Source: Candidatus Acetothermia bacterium (GTDB lineage Bacteria; Bipolaricaulota; Bipolaricaulia; RBG-16-55-9; DRXL01). Taken from it: 15,449 nucleotides of DNA. The stretch covers positions 1 to 15,449 of the forward strand of contig JAPWVB010000020.1 in assembly GCA_028275205.1 (NCBI GenBank). The letters run 5' to 3'. Under the pieces are notes generated by a model. The model did not search any database, was not told the DNA's origin, and saw only the letters and a list, made by a program, of their open reading frames with translations. Position numbers and translations under genes: made by a program. Shown one piece after another: positions 1-6,171 of the stretch (its first letter is position 1; every line of letters begins with the position of its first letter).

Positions 1-2497
1 TATGTTCCCCTACCCGTCGGGGGTGCTACACGTCGGCCACGGGAGAAATTATATCATTGGAGACGCATTCGCTCGCTACAAGAAGATGCAGGGCTTCACC
101 GTCCTCAATCCCATGGGGTTCGATGCGTTTGGGTTGCCTGCGGAGAACGCCGCGATCGAAAATCAAACCCACCCCAGAGAATGGACCATCGCCAACATCG
201 AGGGGATGAAGAGGCAATTCCGAGAATGGGGCATCGTCTACGACTGGGACCGCGAGATCAGAACATGCGAGCCCGAATACTATAAATGGAACCAATGGTT
301 CTTCTTGCAGTTTTACAAGCGGGGTCTGGCGTATCGCGCCGACGCTATCGCCAACTGGTGCCCCGGCTGCCAGACGGTCTTAGCGAATGAACAAGTCATT
401 GACGGGCGCTGCGAGCGCTGCGACTCCCCAGTAGAAAAGCGCAAGCTCACCCAATGGTTCTTTAAGATCACCGCGTACGCCGAGCAGTTACTGAAAGATT
501 TAGAGAAGCTGGAGCACTGGCCGGAGCGCGTCAAGAAGATGCAATACAACTGGATCGGGCGCAGCGAGGGCGTGGAGATCAACTTTGGTCTTGAGGGCTC
601 CCAAAAGAAGCTCCGGGTCTTCACGACGCGCCCCGACACGGTCTTCGGCGTGACGTTCATGGCCATAGCGCCGGAGCACCCCTTGGTCGAGGAGTTTCTT
701 GCGGCCGAAAAAGACTCTCAGAAGCGGGCTGAGATGGGGGCGTTCGTGCAGCGGGTGTTGCAGCAAGGGGAGATCGCTCGCGGCGCCGCGACTGTGGAGA
801 AAGAGGGCTTCTTCACGGGGCGTTATGCGATCAACCCCATCAATGGCGAAAAGATCCCCATCTATATCGCTAACTATGTCTTGATGGAGTACGGCACCGG
901 AGCGATCATGGGGGTGCCAGCTCATGATGCTCGCGACTTTGAGTTCGCTCAAAAGTACGGGCTGGAGATCCGCCAAGTCATTGATGGCAGCGTTCTCCCC
1001 CAAGCTTTGAGAGATGAAGGGCGTTGGGAGTCTGAGGGCGGCCCGGCCGCCCCACCGCCGCTCCCTTACGAGGGTGAAGGGCGGCTCATCAACTCCGGGG
1101 AGTTCACCGGGCTGACGAGTGAAGAGGCCTTCCGCAAGATCGGGGAATTCTTAGAAGCTCGCGGGCTTGGGTGCTTTGCAGTGAAGTACAAGCTGCGGGA
1201 CTGGCTTATCTCGCGCCAGCGCTACTGGGGCACTCCCATCCCCATGATTCACTGCGAGCGGTGCGGGATCGTCCCCGTCCCCGAAAGCGAGTTGCCCGTC
1301 AAGCTCCCCGACGTGCCGTTCATCGGCAAGAAGGGTTTAGCGGAGATCCCACAGTTCTATCGGACGACGTGTCCCCAGTGCAAGGGCCCAGCGAAGCGTG
1401 ACACCGACACCATGGATACGTTCGTGGATTCGAGTTGGTACTTCTTGCGGTTCATCTCGCCGCATGATGATACGCGCCCCTTCGATCCCGAAGCTGTCAA
1501 TAGATGGCTTCCCGTCGATCAGTACGTGGGGGGTGTGGAGCACGCGATCCTGCACTTGCTCTACTCGCGCTTCTTCACCAAGGCGCTGCGCGATATGGGT
1601 TTAGTGAACTTCGACGAGCCGTTTGCCCGGCTCTTCACCCAGGGGGTGATCGAACATCTCGCGTATCGGTGCCCCAAGCACAACTGGATTCACCCCAGCG
1701 AAGTGCGCGAGGGCACGAAATGCCCCCACTGTGGGCAGGAGCTCAAAGTCGATCTATACAAGATGTCCAAGTCCAAACGCAACACGATCTCCCCTCAAGA
1801 TGTGATAGATCAATACGGGGCGGACACCGAGAGGCTCTACACGCTCTTCATGGGGCCGCCGGAGAAAGATATCGAGTGGACCGATGAGGGCGTGCGGGGG
1901 AGCTTTCGGTTCTTAAATAGAGTCTGGAACTTGGTGCTCTCGCACGCGCGCAAGCTCACCGATGTTGGCGAGCTCAACTCCATGCAGTTCACCGCGCGCG
2001 AGAAGAAGGTCTGGCAGAAGCTCCACCAGACGATCAAATCCGTCACCGAAGATATTGAGGGCTTTCACTTCAATACAGCAGTTTCAGCGATCATGGAGCT
2101 GACCAATGAGCTGACTGACTACGTCACAGAGCGACCCAAGCAGATCAATAAAGCGCTCGTCAAGTGCGCTTTCGATAATTTAGTCTTGCTCTTGTCGCCG
2201 TTTACGCCGTTCATCTGTGAGGAGCTGTGGCGGCGCTTGGGCCATGAGGATGCGATCTTGGAGCAGCGCTGGCCGACGTATGACCCGCAAGCGTTGCACG
2301 CGGCCGAGCGCGAGATCGTCATCCAGATCAACGGGAAGGTGCGGGATCGCATGGTCGTCCCCGCTGAGATTAGTGAGGACCGTGCGGAGCTTGAGCGACG
2401 CGCTCTCGCCCAGATCCAGTCGCGCGTGAACGAGAAAAAGATCGTCAAGGTGATCGTGGTGCCGGGGCGACTGGTCAACGTCGTGGTCAAGGAGTAA
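1..2497 (+). CDS. leuS: Leucyl-tRNA synthetase (5' end outside window)
   Basis: This class I aminoacyl-tRNA synthetase charges tRNA-Leu in the cytoplasm. The first visible ATG (position 2) lies inside the family's conserved MFPYPSG segment, so the true start and some tens of residues lie upstream. Numbering from that Met, the HIGH motif is HVGH at 10-13 and KMSKS is at 587-591. A Cys pair set, C120/C123 and C137/C140, looks like the ZN1 zinc module. The CP1 editing domain shows TTRPDT (about 208-213) and GVPAHDARD (304-312). Further CxxC pairs occur at 418/421 and 457/460. A ribbon-like CxxH...CxxC (557-577) sits just before KMSKS. Residues about 344-361 form an unusual Pro/Gly-rich insertion encoded by palindromic DNA. 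The C-terminal anticodon-binding domain ends in a TAA stop. A secreted-protein gene follows 26 bases later on the same strand. Confidence 0.97.
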   Translation, partial: MFPYPSGVLHVGHGRNYIIGDAFARYKKMQGFTVLNPMGFDAFGLPAENAAIENQTHPREWTIANIEGMKRQFREWGIVYDWDREIRTCEPEYYKWNQWFFLQFYKRGLAYRADAIANWCPGCQTVLANEQVIDGRCERCDSPVEKRKLTQWFFKITAYAEQLLKDLEKLEHWPERVKKMQYNWIGRSEGVEINFGLEGSQKKLRVFTTRPDTVFGVTFMAIAPEHPLVEEFLAAEKDSQKRAEMGAFVQRVLQQGEIARGAATVEKEGFFTGRYAINPINGEKIPIYIANYVLMEYGTGAIMGVPAHDARDFEFAQKYGLEIRQVIDGSVLPQALRDEGRWESEGGPAAPPPLPYEGEGRLINSGEFTGLTSEEAFRKIGEFLEARGLGCFAVKYKLRDWLISRQRYWGTPIPMIHCERCGIVPVPESELPVKLPDVPFIGKKGLAEIPQFYRTTCPQCKGPAKRDTDTMDTFVDSSWYFLRFISPHDDTRPFDPEAVNRWLPVDQYVGGVEHAILHLLYSRFFTKALRDMGLVNFDEPFARLFTQGVIEHLAYRCPKHNWIHPSEVREGTKCPHCGQELKVDLYKMSKSKRNTISPQDVIDQYGADTERLYTLFMGPPEKDIEWTDEGVRGSFRFLNRVWNLVLSHARKLTDVGELNSMQFTAREKKVWQKLHQTIKSVTEDIEGFHFNTAVSAIMELTNELTDYVTERPKQINKALVKCAFDNLVLLLSPFTPFICEELWRRLGHEDAILEQRWPTYDPQALHAAEREIVIQINGKVRDRMVVPAEISEDRAELERRALAQIQSRVNEKKIVKVIVVPGRLVNVVVKE
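1036..1086. repeat. Palindromic GC-rich insertion within leuS
   Basis: Two inverted repeats stand side by side inside the leuS reading frame. The first is GGGCGGCC-C-GGCCGCCC at 1036-1052, a perfect 8-bp stem. The second, about 1055-1085, is imperfect, pairing CCGCC...CTCCCT with AGGG...GGGCGG around TACG. The in-frame product, roughly GGPAAPPPLPYEGEGR, resembles translations of REP-like palindromes. It lies in a variable loop where other LeuRS proteins run almost directly into the VLVNSGEF-type segment (here RLINSGEF). Calling it a mobile palindromic element is inference; the symmetry is visible. Confidence 0.5.
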
Positions 2498-2506
2498 GAT
2501 TACGAC

Positions 2507-2513
2507 GAGGAGG
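2507..2513 (+). promoter_or_regulatory. Ribosome binding site GAGGAGG
   Basis: The GAGGAGG sequence lies 10 bases before the ATG at 2524 but only 1 base before the in-frame GTG at 2515. The spacing decides for the ATG as start of the secreted repeat protein. Confidence 0.75.
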
Positions 2514-2523
2514 TGTGCATACG

Positions 2524-3402
2524 ATGAGGAGAGTGATGCTTGGAGCAGCCGTGGTCAGCTTGGTGGCAGTGCTGGGCTGGGGATTGGCTTCGCCGCATGT
2601 GCAGGAGCAACCCCCGTTGGAGATCCCCCTCTACGAAGGGGCGCGGATTGATTGGACGGTGCACTTGACCGCGCAGGAGCTCTCCAAGCAGTTCGAGGCG
2701 TGGGTGCAAGAGCTGGCGATGCTCACTGTCGCGGGGTATAGAATTGAGGGCGAGCGTGCTGAGGAGATCTTAAACTTCTACGATCAGGCGCTCAAGGGCT
2801 GGCGACAGATCCTGTGGGCGCAGCCATCTGAATCCGGCGGGGTGCGCCTCTTTGCCCAGGGGCGCGGCTATCTCTCAGTCATAGTCTCGAAGAAGTACGA
2901 AGCGACGGATCTCGTTCTCGCGACCGCGCAAGCCGAGGAGGCTCCCCTGGAAGTCCCGATCGTGGAGGGCGCGGAGCTCCAGTGGCAGCTGGTGCTCACG
3001 AAAGATGATCTCTTGGAGCTGCTCAAGCGATGGTTTAAAGAGATTAGCACCACTCCTCCAAATATGACATTGCGGCTCGCTCCTACTCCTGAGCGTTCAC
3101 TACAGGAGTCTCTGGTATGGCTGGGCTGGCTGGGGGTTGATGCGCTCTTTCGGCTGATGCGAGATTTCTCGGAGCTGAGCATCATCGGCTACCGAGTGGA
3201 AGGAGCCACAGCGCTGGAGGTGCTCGCCTTCTACGAACAGAAATTTGCGGGCTGGCGGCGCAACCTCTGGATCAAGCCTGAAGAGTCCGGGAGCGTGCGT
3301 CTCTTTACCCGCAGCGATGAGCAGGGGCTGGCCGAGCTGGCTGCCGTAGCAACGATGGGCTTGCAAGACGCAACCGCGATCGTGCTGCACGCGCGGCGCT
3401 AG
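2524..3402 (+). CDS. Secreted protein of unknown function with two internal repeats
   Basis: I do not recognise this 292-residue protein as a named family. The N-terminus (MRRVMLGAAVVSLVAVLGWG) is a clear export signal, probably cleaved after LAS at about residue 23; there is no lipobox. The mature part is an internal duplication. Repeat A (about 31-138) and repeat B (about 141-289) share, in order, P-L-E-[IV]-P-[LI]-x-E-G-A, a W-x-[VL]-x-L-T segment, GYR[IV]EG (71-76 and 222-227), a FY-[DE]-Q-x-x-x-GWR segment (85-93 and 236-244), LW-x-[QK]-P-x-ES-[GS]-x-VRLF (98-110 and 249-261) and a closing A-T-x-[LI]-VL. Repeat B carries roughly 40 extra residues (about 172-213). ATG 2524 is chosen by its ribosome site. 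It follows leuS by 26 bases, so it is probably cotranscribed with it, and its stop lies 3 bases from the convergent PEBP gene. Confidence 0.85.
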   Translation: MRRVMLGAAVVSLVAVLGWGLASPHVQEQPPLEIPLYEGARIDWTVHLTAQELSKQFEAWVQELAMLTVAGYRIEGERAEEILNFYDQALKGWRQILWAQPSESGGVRLFAQGRGYLSVIVSKKYEATDLVLATAQAEEAPLEVPIVEGAELQWQLVLTKDDLLELLKRWFKEISTTPPNMTLRLAPTPERSLQESLVWLGWLGVDALFRLMRDFSELSIIGYRVEGATALEVLAFYEQKFAGWRRNLWIKPEESGSVRLFTRSDEQGLAELAAVATMGLQDATAIVLHARR

Positions 3403-3411
3403 GCTCTAGCG
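3397..3411. repeat. Perfect 15-bp palindrome spanning two convergent stop codons
   Basis: The sequence CGCTAG-GCT-CTAGCG forms a 6-bp stem with a 3-base loop. Each CTAG supplies a TAG stop: 3400-3402 for the plus-strand gene and 3406-3408 (complement) for the PEBP gene. No T tract follows on either strand, so it is not a convincing terminator. Confidence 0.6.
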
Positions 3412-3951
3412 TCTTGAGTACCTCCCCATCAGCTCTGCTTGGGCGAGGATGTGCCCCTCCATCGCCTTGAGAAGCTCTTCTTTCGTGGCTCCGGCGGCTA
3501 AGCTGAGCACGGTGTCGAGCGCGTAGAGCTTAAAGAAGTAGCGATGGGTGCCGCTGGGCGGGCACGGCCCGCCATATCCAACTCTGCGCCAGCTGTTGCG
3601 TCCTTGGCGGCTGCCATCGGGAAGATCAGCATCCTTGGGGATGCCCTCAGACAGCCCGCGCGCCGTCGCGGGAATATTATAGATCACCCAATGGACCCAG
3701 GTGCCCATCGGGGCGTCGGGGTCGTCCATGATGAGCGCGAAGCTCTGGGTCTTCTCTGGGGGCTCGCTCCAGCGGAGCGGCGGCGAGATGTCCTTCCCAT
3801 CGCACGTGTACTCTTTGGGGATCATCGCCCCATGCGTGAACGCCGAGCTCGTGAGAGTCATCGCCAACCCTCCTTTCGGTTGAGCAGTCTGTTTGCTTGA
3901 GCATCCCGTCAGAATCGCGCCCGCGAGCGCAAGAACGATAAAGTATCTCAT
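3406..3951 (-). CDS. PEBP family (YbhB/YbcL-type) lipoprotein
   Basis: A 181-residue phosphatidylethanolamine-binding-protein / Raf-kinase-inhibitor-like protein of the bacterial YbhB/YbcL subgroup. Members bind small anionic ligands; their physiological role is poorly known. The N-terminus (MRYFIVLALAGAILTGCSSK) is a lipoprotein signal with lipobox LTGC and lipidated Cys17, so the protein should be anchored outside the inner membrane. The family core follows: CDGKDISPPLRW (50-61), DDPDAP (76-81), the TWVHWVIYNIP segment (84-94) and a GYGGPCPPSGTHRYFF segment (125-140). The start is ATG 3951, whose ATGA overlaps the stop of udp by 4 bases, indicating translational coupling. The open frame continues far upstream, but those residues lie in the shadow of udp. 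It is the last gene of the HU-udp-PEBP run. Cytoplasmic paralogues exist in bacteria, so the exported form is worth noting. Confidence 0.93.
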   Translation of the reverse strand: MRYFIVLALAGAILTGCSSKQTAQPKGGLAMTLTSSAFTHGAMIPKEYTCDGKDISPPLRWSEPPEKTQSFALIMDDPDAPMGTWVHWVIYNIPATARGLSEGIPKDADLPDGSRQGRNSWRRVGYGGPCPPSGTHRYFFKLYALDTVLSLAAGATKEELLKAMEGHILAQAELMGRYSRR

Positions 3952-4724
3952 GGCTGTGACTGAGCGCTCAAGAGGATCTCTGTCGCGGCCACGGCGACAG
4001 CGATCGCGTTCTGTTCGGCTCTCTGAAGGTTTTCCGGGGTGATGGCTTCGTGTGTCGGAGTGTCGACCACGCCGCAGACGCATCCGGCGCGCAGCCTCAA
4101 CACGCTGCACATCGTCAAGAGCGTCGCGGCCTCCATCTCGTAGTTGAGCACGCCCAAGCGCTCCCATTCCCTCTTGGTCCCGCGCAGATCTCTGATAATA
4201 TACGAGCTGAACGAGTCGGAGCGCTCTTGGCCAGGGTAGAACGTCGCTGATGAACACGTGATCCCCAGGTGAGAGGGGATCTTGAGTTTTCGCGCAGCCT
4301 GGACGAGCGCCCATACGATCTCGTAATCAGCGACAGCGGGGTACTCTATGGGCGCATAGTGCGAGGAAGCCCCATCGAGTCGCACTGCCCCTGTCGTGAT
4401 GACCACGTCGCCAATATTGAGAGAGGGCTGGATGGCCCCGCTCGTCCCCACGCGAATGAAGATCTTTACACCAAGCTGGGCCAACTCTTCGACAGCGATC
4501 GCTGTCGAGGGCCCGCCGATCCCCGTCGACGTGATCACGACGGGAGTATCTCCGATAGAGCCCAACCAAGTACAAAACTCCCGATGGGATGCCACAAAGC
4601 GCCCATTCTCGATGGGGCGTGTGGCGGCGATCTTCTCGACTCTGGCGGGATCGCCGGGGAGGAGGGCGAGCGGCGCTCCCGCAATCTCCCTCTCGCTCAC
4701 GCCGAGATGGTAAACGCGCGGCAT
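3948..4724 (-). CDS. udp: Uridine phosphorylase
   Basis: The enzyme reversibly cleaves uridine with phosphate to uracil and ribose-1-phosphate in the cytoplasm, a pyrimidine salvage step. The 258-residue protein matches NP-I family uridine phosphorylases along its whole length. It shows LLPGDPARVEKIA (21-33, phosphate-binding), SHREF (46-50), STGIGGPS (66-73), RVGTSGAIQP (91-100), FYPGQER (162-168) and NYEMEAATLLTMC (194-206). Residues corresponding to E. coli Udp F162, Q166, R168, E196, M197 and E198 fall at the same numbers here, which favours uridine over purine phosphorylase. A strong GGGAGGAGG ribosome site precedes the ATG. The gene begins 25 bases after the HU stop and overlaps the PEBP start by 4 bases, so the three are probably one transcript. 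Confidence 0.95.
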   Translation of the reverse strand: MPRVYHLGVSEREIAGAPLALLPGDPARVEKIAATRPIENGRFVASHREFCTWLGSIGDTPVVITSTGIGGPSTAIAVEELAQLGVKIFIRVGTSGAIQPSLNIGDVVITTGAVRLDGASSHYAPIEYPAVADYEIVWALVQAARKLKIPSHLGITCSSATFYPGQERSDSFSSYIIRDLRGTKREWERLGVLNYEMEAATLLTMCSVLRLRAGCVCGVVDTPTHEAITPENLQRAEQNAIAVAVAATEILLSAQSQP

Positions 4725-4749
4725 CGTTCCTCCTCCCCCGGCGACTTTC

Positions 4750-5034
4750 CTATCGGCCCTTAGAGACGAGTTGCTTGAACTTTCGACCGGCTTTGAATTT
4801 GGGCACGCGCTTGGCCGGGACGTCTATGGGTTGGCGCGTGCGCGGGTTGAAGCGTCGGGCCGCCTTGCGTACCACCGCTTGGAATGTCCCAAACCGCGCT
4901 AAAGTCACCGATTCCCCACGGGCGACGGCGTCCATAATAGCATTGAGGGCGGCGTCCAGGGCCCGCTTGGCGGCGGTCTTCGAGGGGAGCTTGGCTTGCT
5001 TGGTCACCAGCTCCACCAAATCGCTCTTGTTCAT
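4750..5034 (-). CDS. hup: HU family DNA-binding protein
   Basis: A 94-residue histone-like nucleoid protein that binds and bends DNA as a dimer. The start MNKSDLVELVTKQAKL is typical, and the family body is complete: an alpha-helical dimer region (about 1-40), the ARFGTF turn (46-51), and the DNA-binding beta arm with RRFNPRTRQPIDVPA (60-74), where intercalating Pro is P64 or P70. It ends KFKAGRKFKQLV, followed by a short basic tail. In most HU proteins the arm begins RTGRNP; here it reads RRFNP. The start is ATG 5034, preceded by a GAGGGGGTGAGA ribosome site. It leads the run into udp. HU and IHF subunits are similar; the sequence and lone copy favour HU. Confidence 0.95.
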   Translation of the reverse strand: MNKSDLVELVTKQAKLPSKTAAKRALDAALNAIMDAVARGESVTLARFGTFQAVVRKAARRFNPRTRQPIDVPAKRVPKFKAGRKFKQLVSKGR

Positions 5035-5073
5035 CGGTTCTCACCCCCTCTCTTTTTGTGTTTGTGGCTTTTT

Positions 5074-5104
5074 ATTATAAACAATCCCCAGGGGCGTTGG
5101 CCAA
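5074..5104 (-). promoter_or_regulatory. Probable promoter of the hup-udp-PEBP run
   Basis: On the minus strand a perfect TATAAT (-10) occupies 5079-5074. A weak TTGGCC (-35 candidate) lies at 5104-5099 with a long 19-base spacer. Transcription would begin near 5067, giving a leader of about 33 bases that contains the HU ribosome site. Confidence 0.55.
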
Positions 5105-5133
5105 TTGCTCCCTTCCTGCACGATGGGTATACT
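5105..5133 (+). promoter_or_regulatory. Probable promoter giving a near-leaderless HAD transcript
   Basis: TTGCTC (5105-5110), a 17-base spacer and TATACT (5128-5133, 5 of 6 consensus) precede the ATG at 5140 by only 6 bases. No ribosome site is visible, so transcription probably begins at or within a base or two of the start codon. Confidence 0.5.
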
Positions 5134-5139
5134 CATCGT

Positions 5140-6171
5140 ATGAGGAAAACACAATTTGTCAGCGATCTTGAAGGCCCGCTGACGCTCAACGATAACGCGT
5201 TCGAGCTGACGGCGCACTTCCTCCCGCAGGGGGCGCACTTCTTCGCCCTCATGAGCCGTTACGATGATATCTTGGCTGACATCGTCAAGCGCTCAGGGTA
5301 CAGAGCGGGCACCACCCTCGCGCTCATCGTGCCCTTTCTGAAGGCGTTTGGGCTGCGCGATCGCGATCTCCACGAGTTCTCCCGCAGCAGTATAAGACTT
5401 GTCCCTGGGGCTTTTGAGGCCCTCCAGCGCATCCGCGCGCAGATGCCAGCGTTCATCATTAGTACAAGCTACGAGCCCTATGTGCGCGCCGTCTGCGAAG
5501 CCCTTCAATTTCCCTTCGAAAACGCTTACTGTACGAAGATATCTCTCGATGCGTACGCGCTCTCAGAGGAGGAGCGCCAGGAGCTGCTCACTCTGTACGA
5601 TCAGATCGTACAGCGATCTCAGATTCAGATTCCCCCTGGGGTCCAGAGCGTAGACGAGCTTTCGGGAGAAGATCGCCAGACTCTAGAGCTTTTGGATCAT
5701 ATCTTTTGGGAGCGCGTGTGGGGGATGGAGATCGGGCGCGTCTTGCGCGAGGTGCAGCCCATCGGCGGCCCGGAGAAAGCCCGCGCCCTGCGCGAGATCT
5801 CTGAGCGCACGGGGATCTCTCTCGCGCAGACGATCTACGTCGGCGACAGCATCACTGATGTCGAGGCGCTCGCGTTGGTTCGTCAGGCGGGGGGCTTGGC
5901 GGTGGCGTTCAACGGGAATCGCTATGCGCTCAGGGCTGCTGAGATTGGGTGTATCAGCTCTGATGCGCTGATCTTGGCGGAGATCGCCGAGGCGTTCCAG
6001 GCTTCGCCTGGACCGTACACCGTGCCGCCGCAGGCGGCACGACGAACAGTCCAGACGAAGTCTGGCCAGGCGAAGCCTGGCCTCACAACCCATATAGATG
6101 AAGCCTTCATCCACCAGAGCGAGCAGATGCGCCGACGACTCCGAGGCGAGCAGATCGGGGGCTTAGGATGA
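5140..6171 (+). CDS. HAD-superfamily protein, EhaR-like
   Basis: A 343-residue haloacid-dehalogenase-fold protein resembling the archaeal EhaR group, named after an energy-converting hydrogenase cluster but without a proven reaction. HAD motif I is FVSDLEGP: D9 is the nucleophile, and the usual second Asp is Glu (E11). Motif II is IISTS (107-111), motif III is probably K213 in GGPEKAR, and motif IV is YVGDSITD (D236, D240). The segment SRYDDILADI (39-48) and the large cap containing PFENAYCTK are characteristic of this group. Start ATG 5140 is preferred because the open frame upstream runs into the HU gene region, and a -10 box sits just before it. Residues about 287-315 are encoded by a palindromic insertion. 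The stop overlaps the next gene's start (ATGA), indicating coupling to the PurN-like enzyme. The substrate is unknown. Confidence 0.8.
   Translation: MRKTQFVSDLEGPLTLNDNAFELTAHFLPQGAHFFALMSRYDDILADIVKRSGYRAGTTLALIVPFLKAFGLRDRDLHEFSRSSIRLVPGAFEALQRIRAQMPAFIISTSYEPYVRAVCEALQFPFENAYCTKISLDAYALSEEERQELLTLYDQIVQRSQIQIPPGVQSVDELSGEDRQTLELLDHIFWERVWGMEIGRVLREVQPIGGPEKARALREISERTGISLAQTIYVGDSITDVEALALVRQAGGLAVAFNGNRYALRAAEIGCISSDALILAEIAEAFQASPGPYTVPPQAARRTVQTKSGQAKPGLTTHIDEAFIHQSEQMRRRLRGEQIGGLG
5997..6082. repeat. Nested palindromic element within the EhaR-like HAD gene
   Basis: Four hairpins are packed in 86 bases. They are CCAGGCTTCGCCTGG (5997-6011), GTGCCGCCGCAGGCGGCAC (6022-6040), CCAGACGAAGTCTGG (6051-6065) and GGCCAGGCGAAGCCTGGCC (6064-6082). 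The first three form one larger symmetric structure: 5997-6013 pairs with 6049-6065 with two mismatches, and both the outer repeat and the inner 19-mer centre on base 6031. The third and fourth share the CCAGRCGAAGYCTGG pattern and the first is its complement form, so the element looks like duplicated units of a dispersed palindrome. It is translated in frame as a Pro/Gln/Lys-rich linker. Mobility is inference. Confidence 0.75.

Noticed and set aside
3952..4314. Possible N-terminal extension of the PEBP protein by about 120 residues in the same open frame.
   Set aside because: The extra residues lie wholly opposite a conserved gene (udp) in another frame and are Arg-rich shadow sequence; the lipoprotein signal at 3951 gives a clear start.
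4760..5044. Alternative minus-strand open frame covering the HU gene.
   Set aside because: It is a frame shadow; the HU frame has full family similarity, a ribosome site and a promoter.
4996..5139. Upstream extension of the EhaR-like HAD frame by 48 residues.
   Set aside because: It crosses the HU start region and both promoters and lacks similarity to the family N-terminus; ATG 5140 places motif I correctly.
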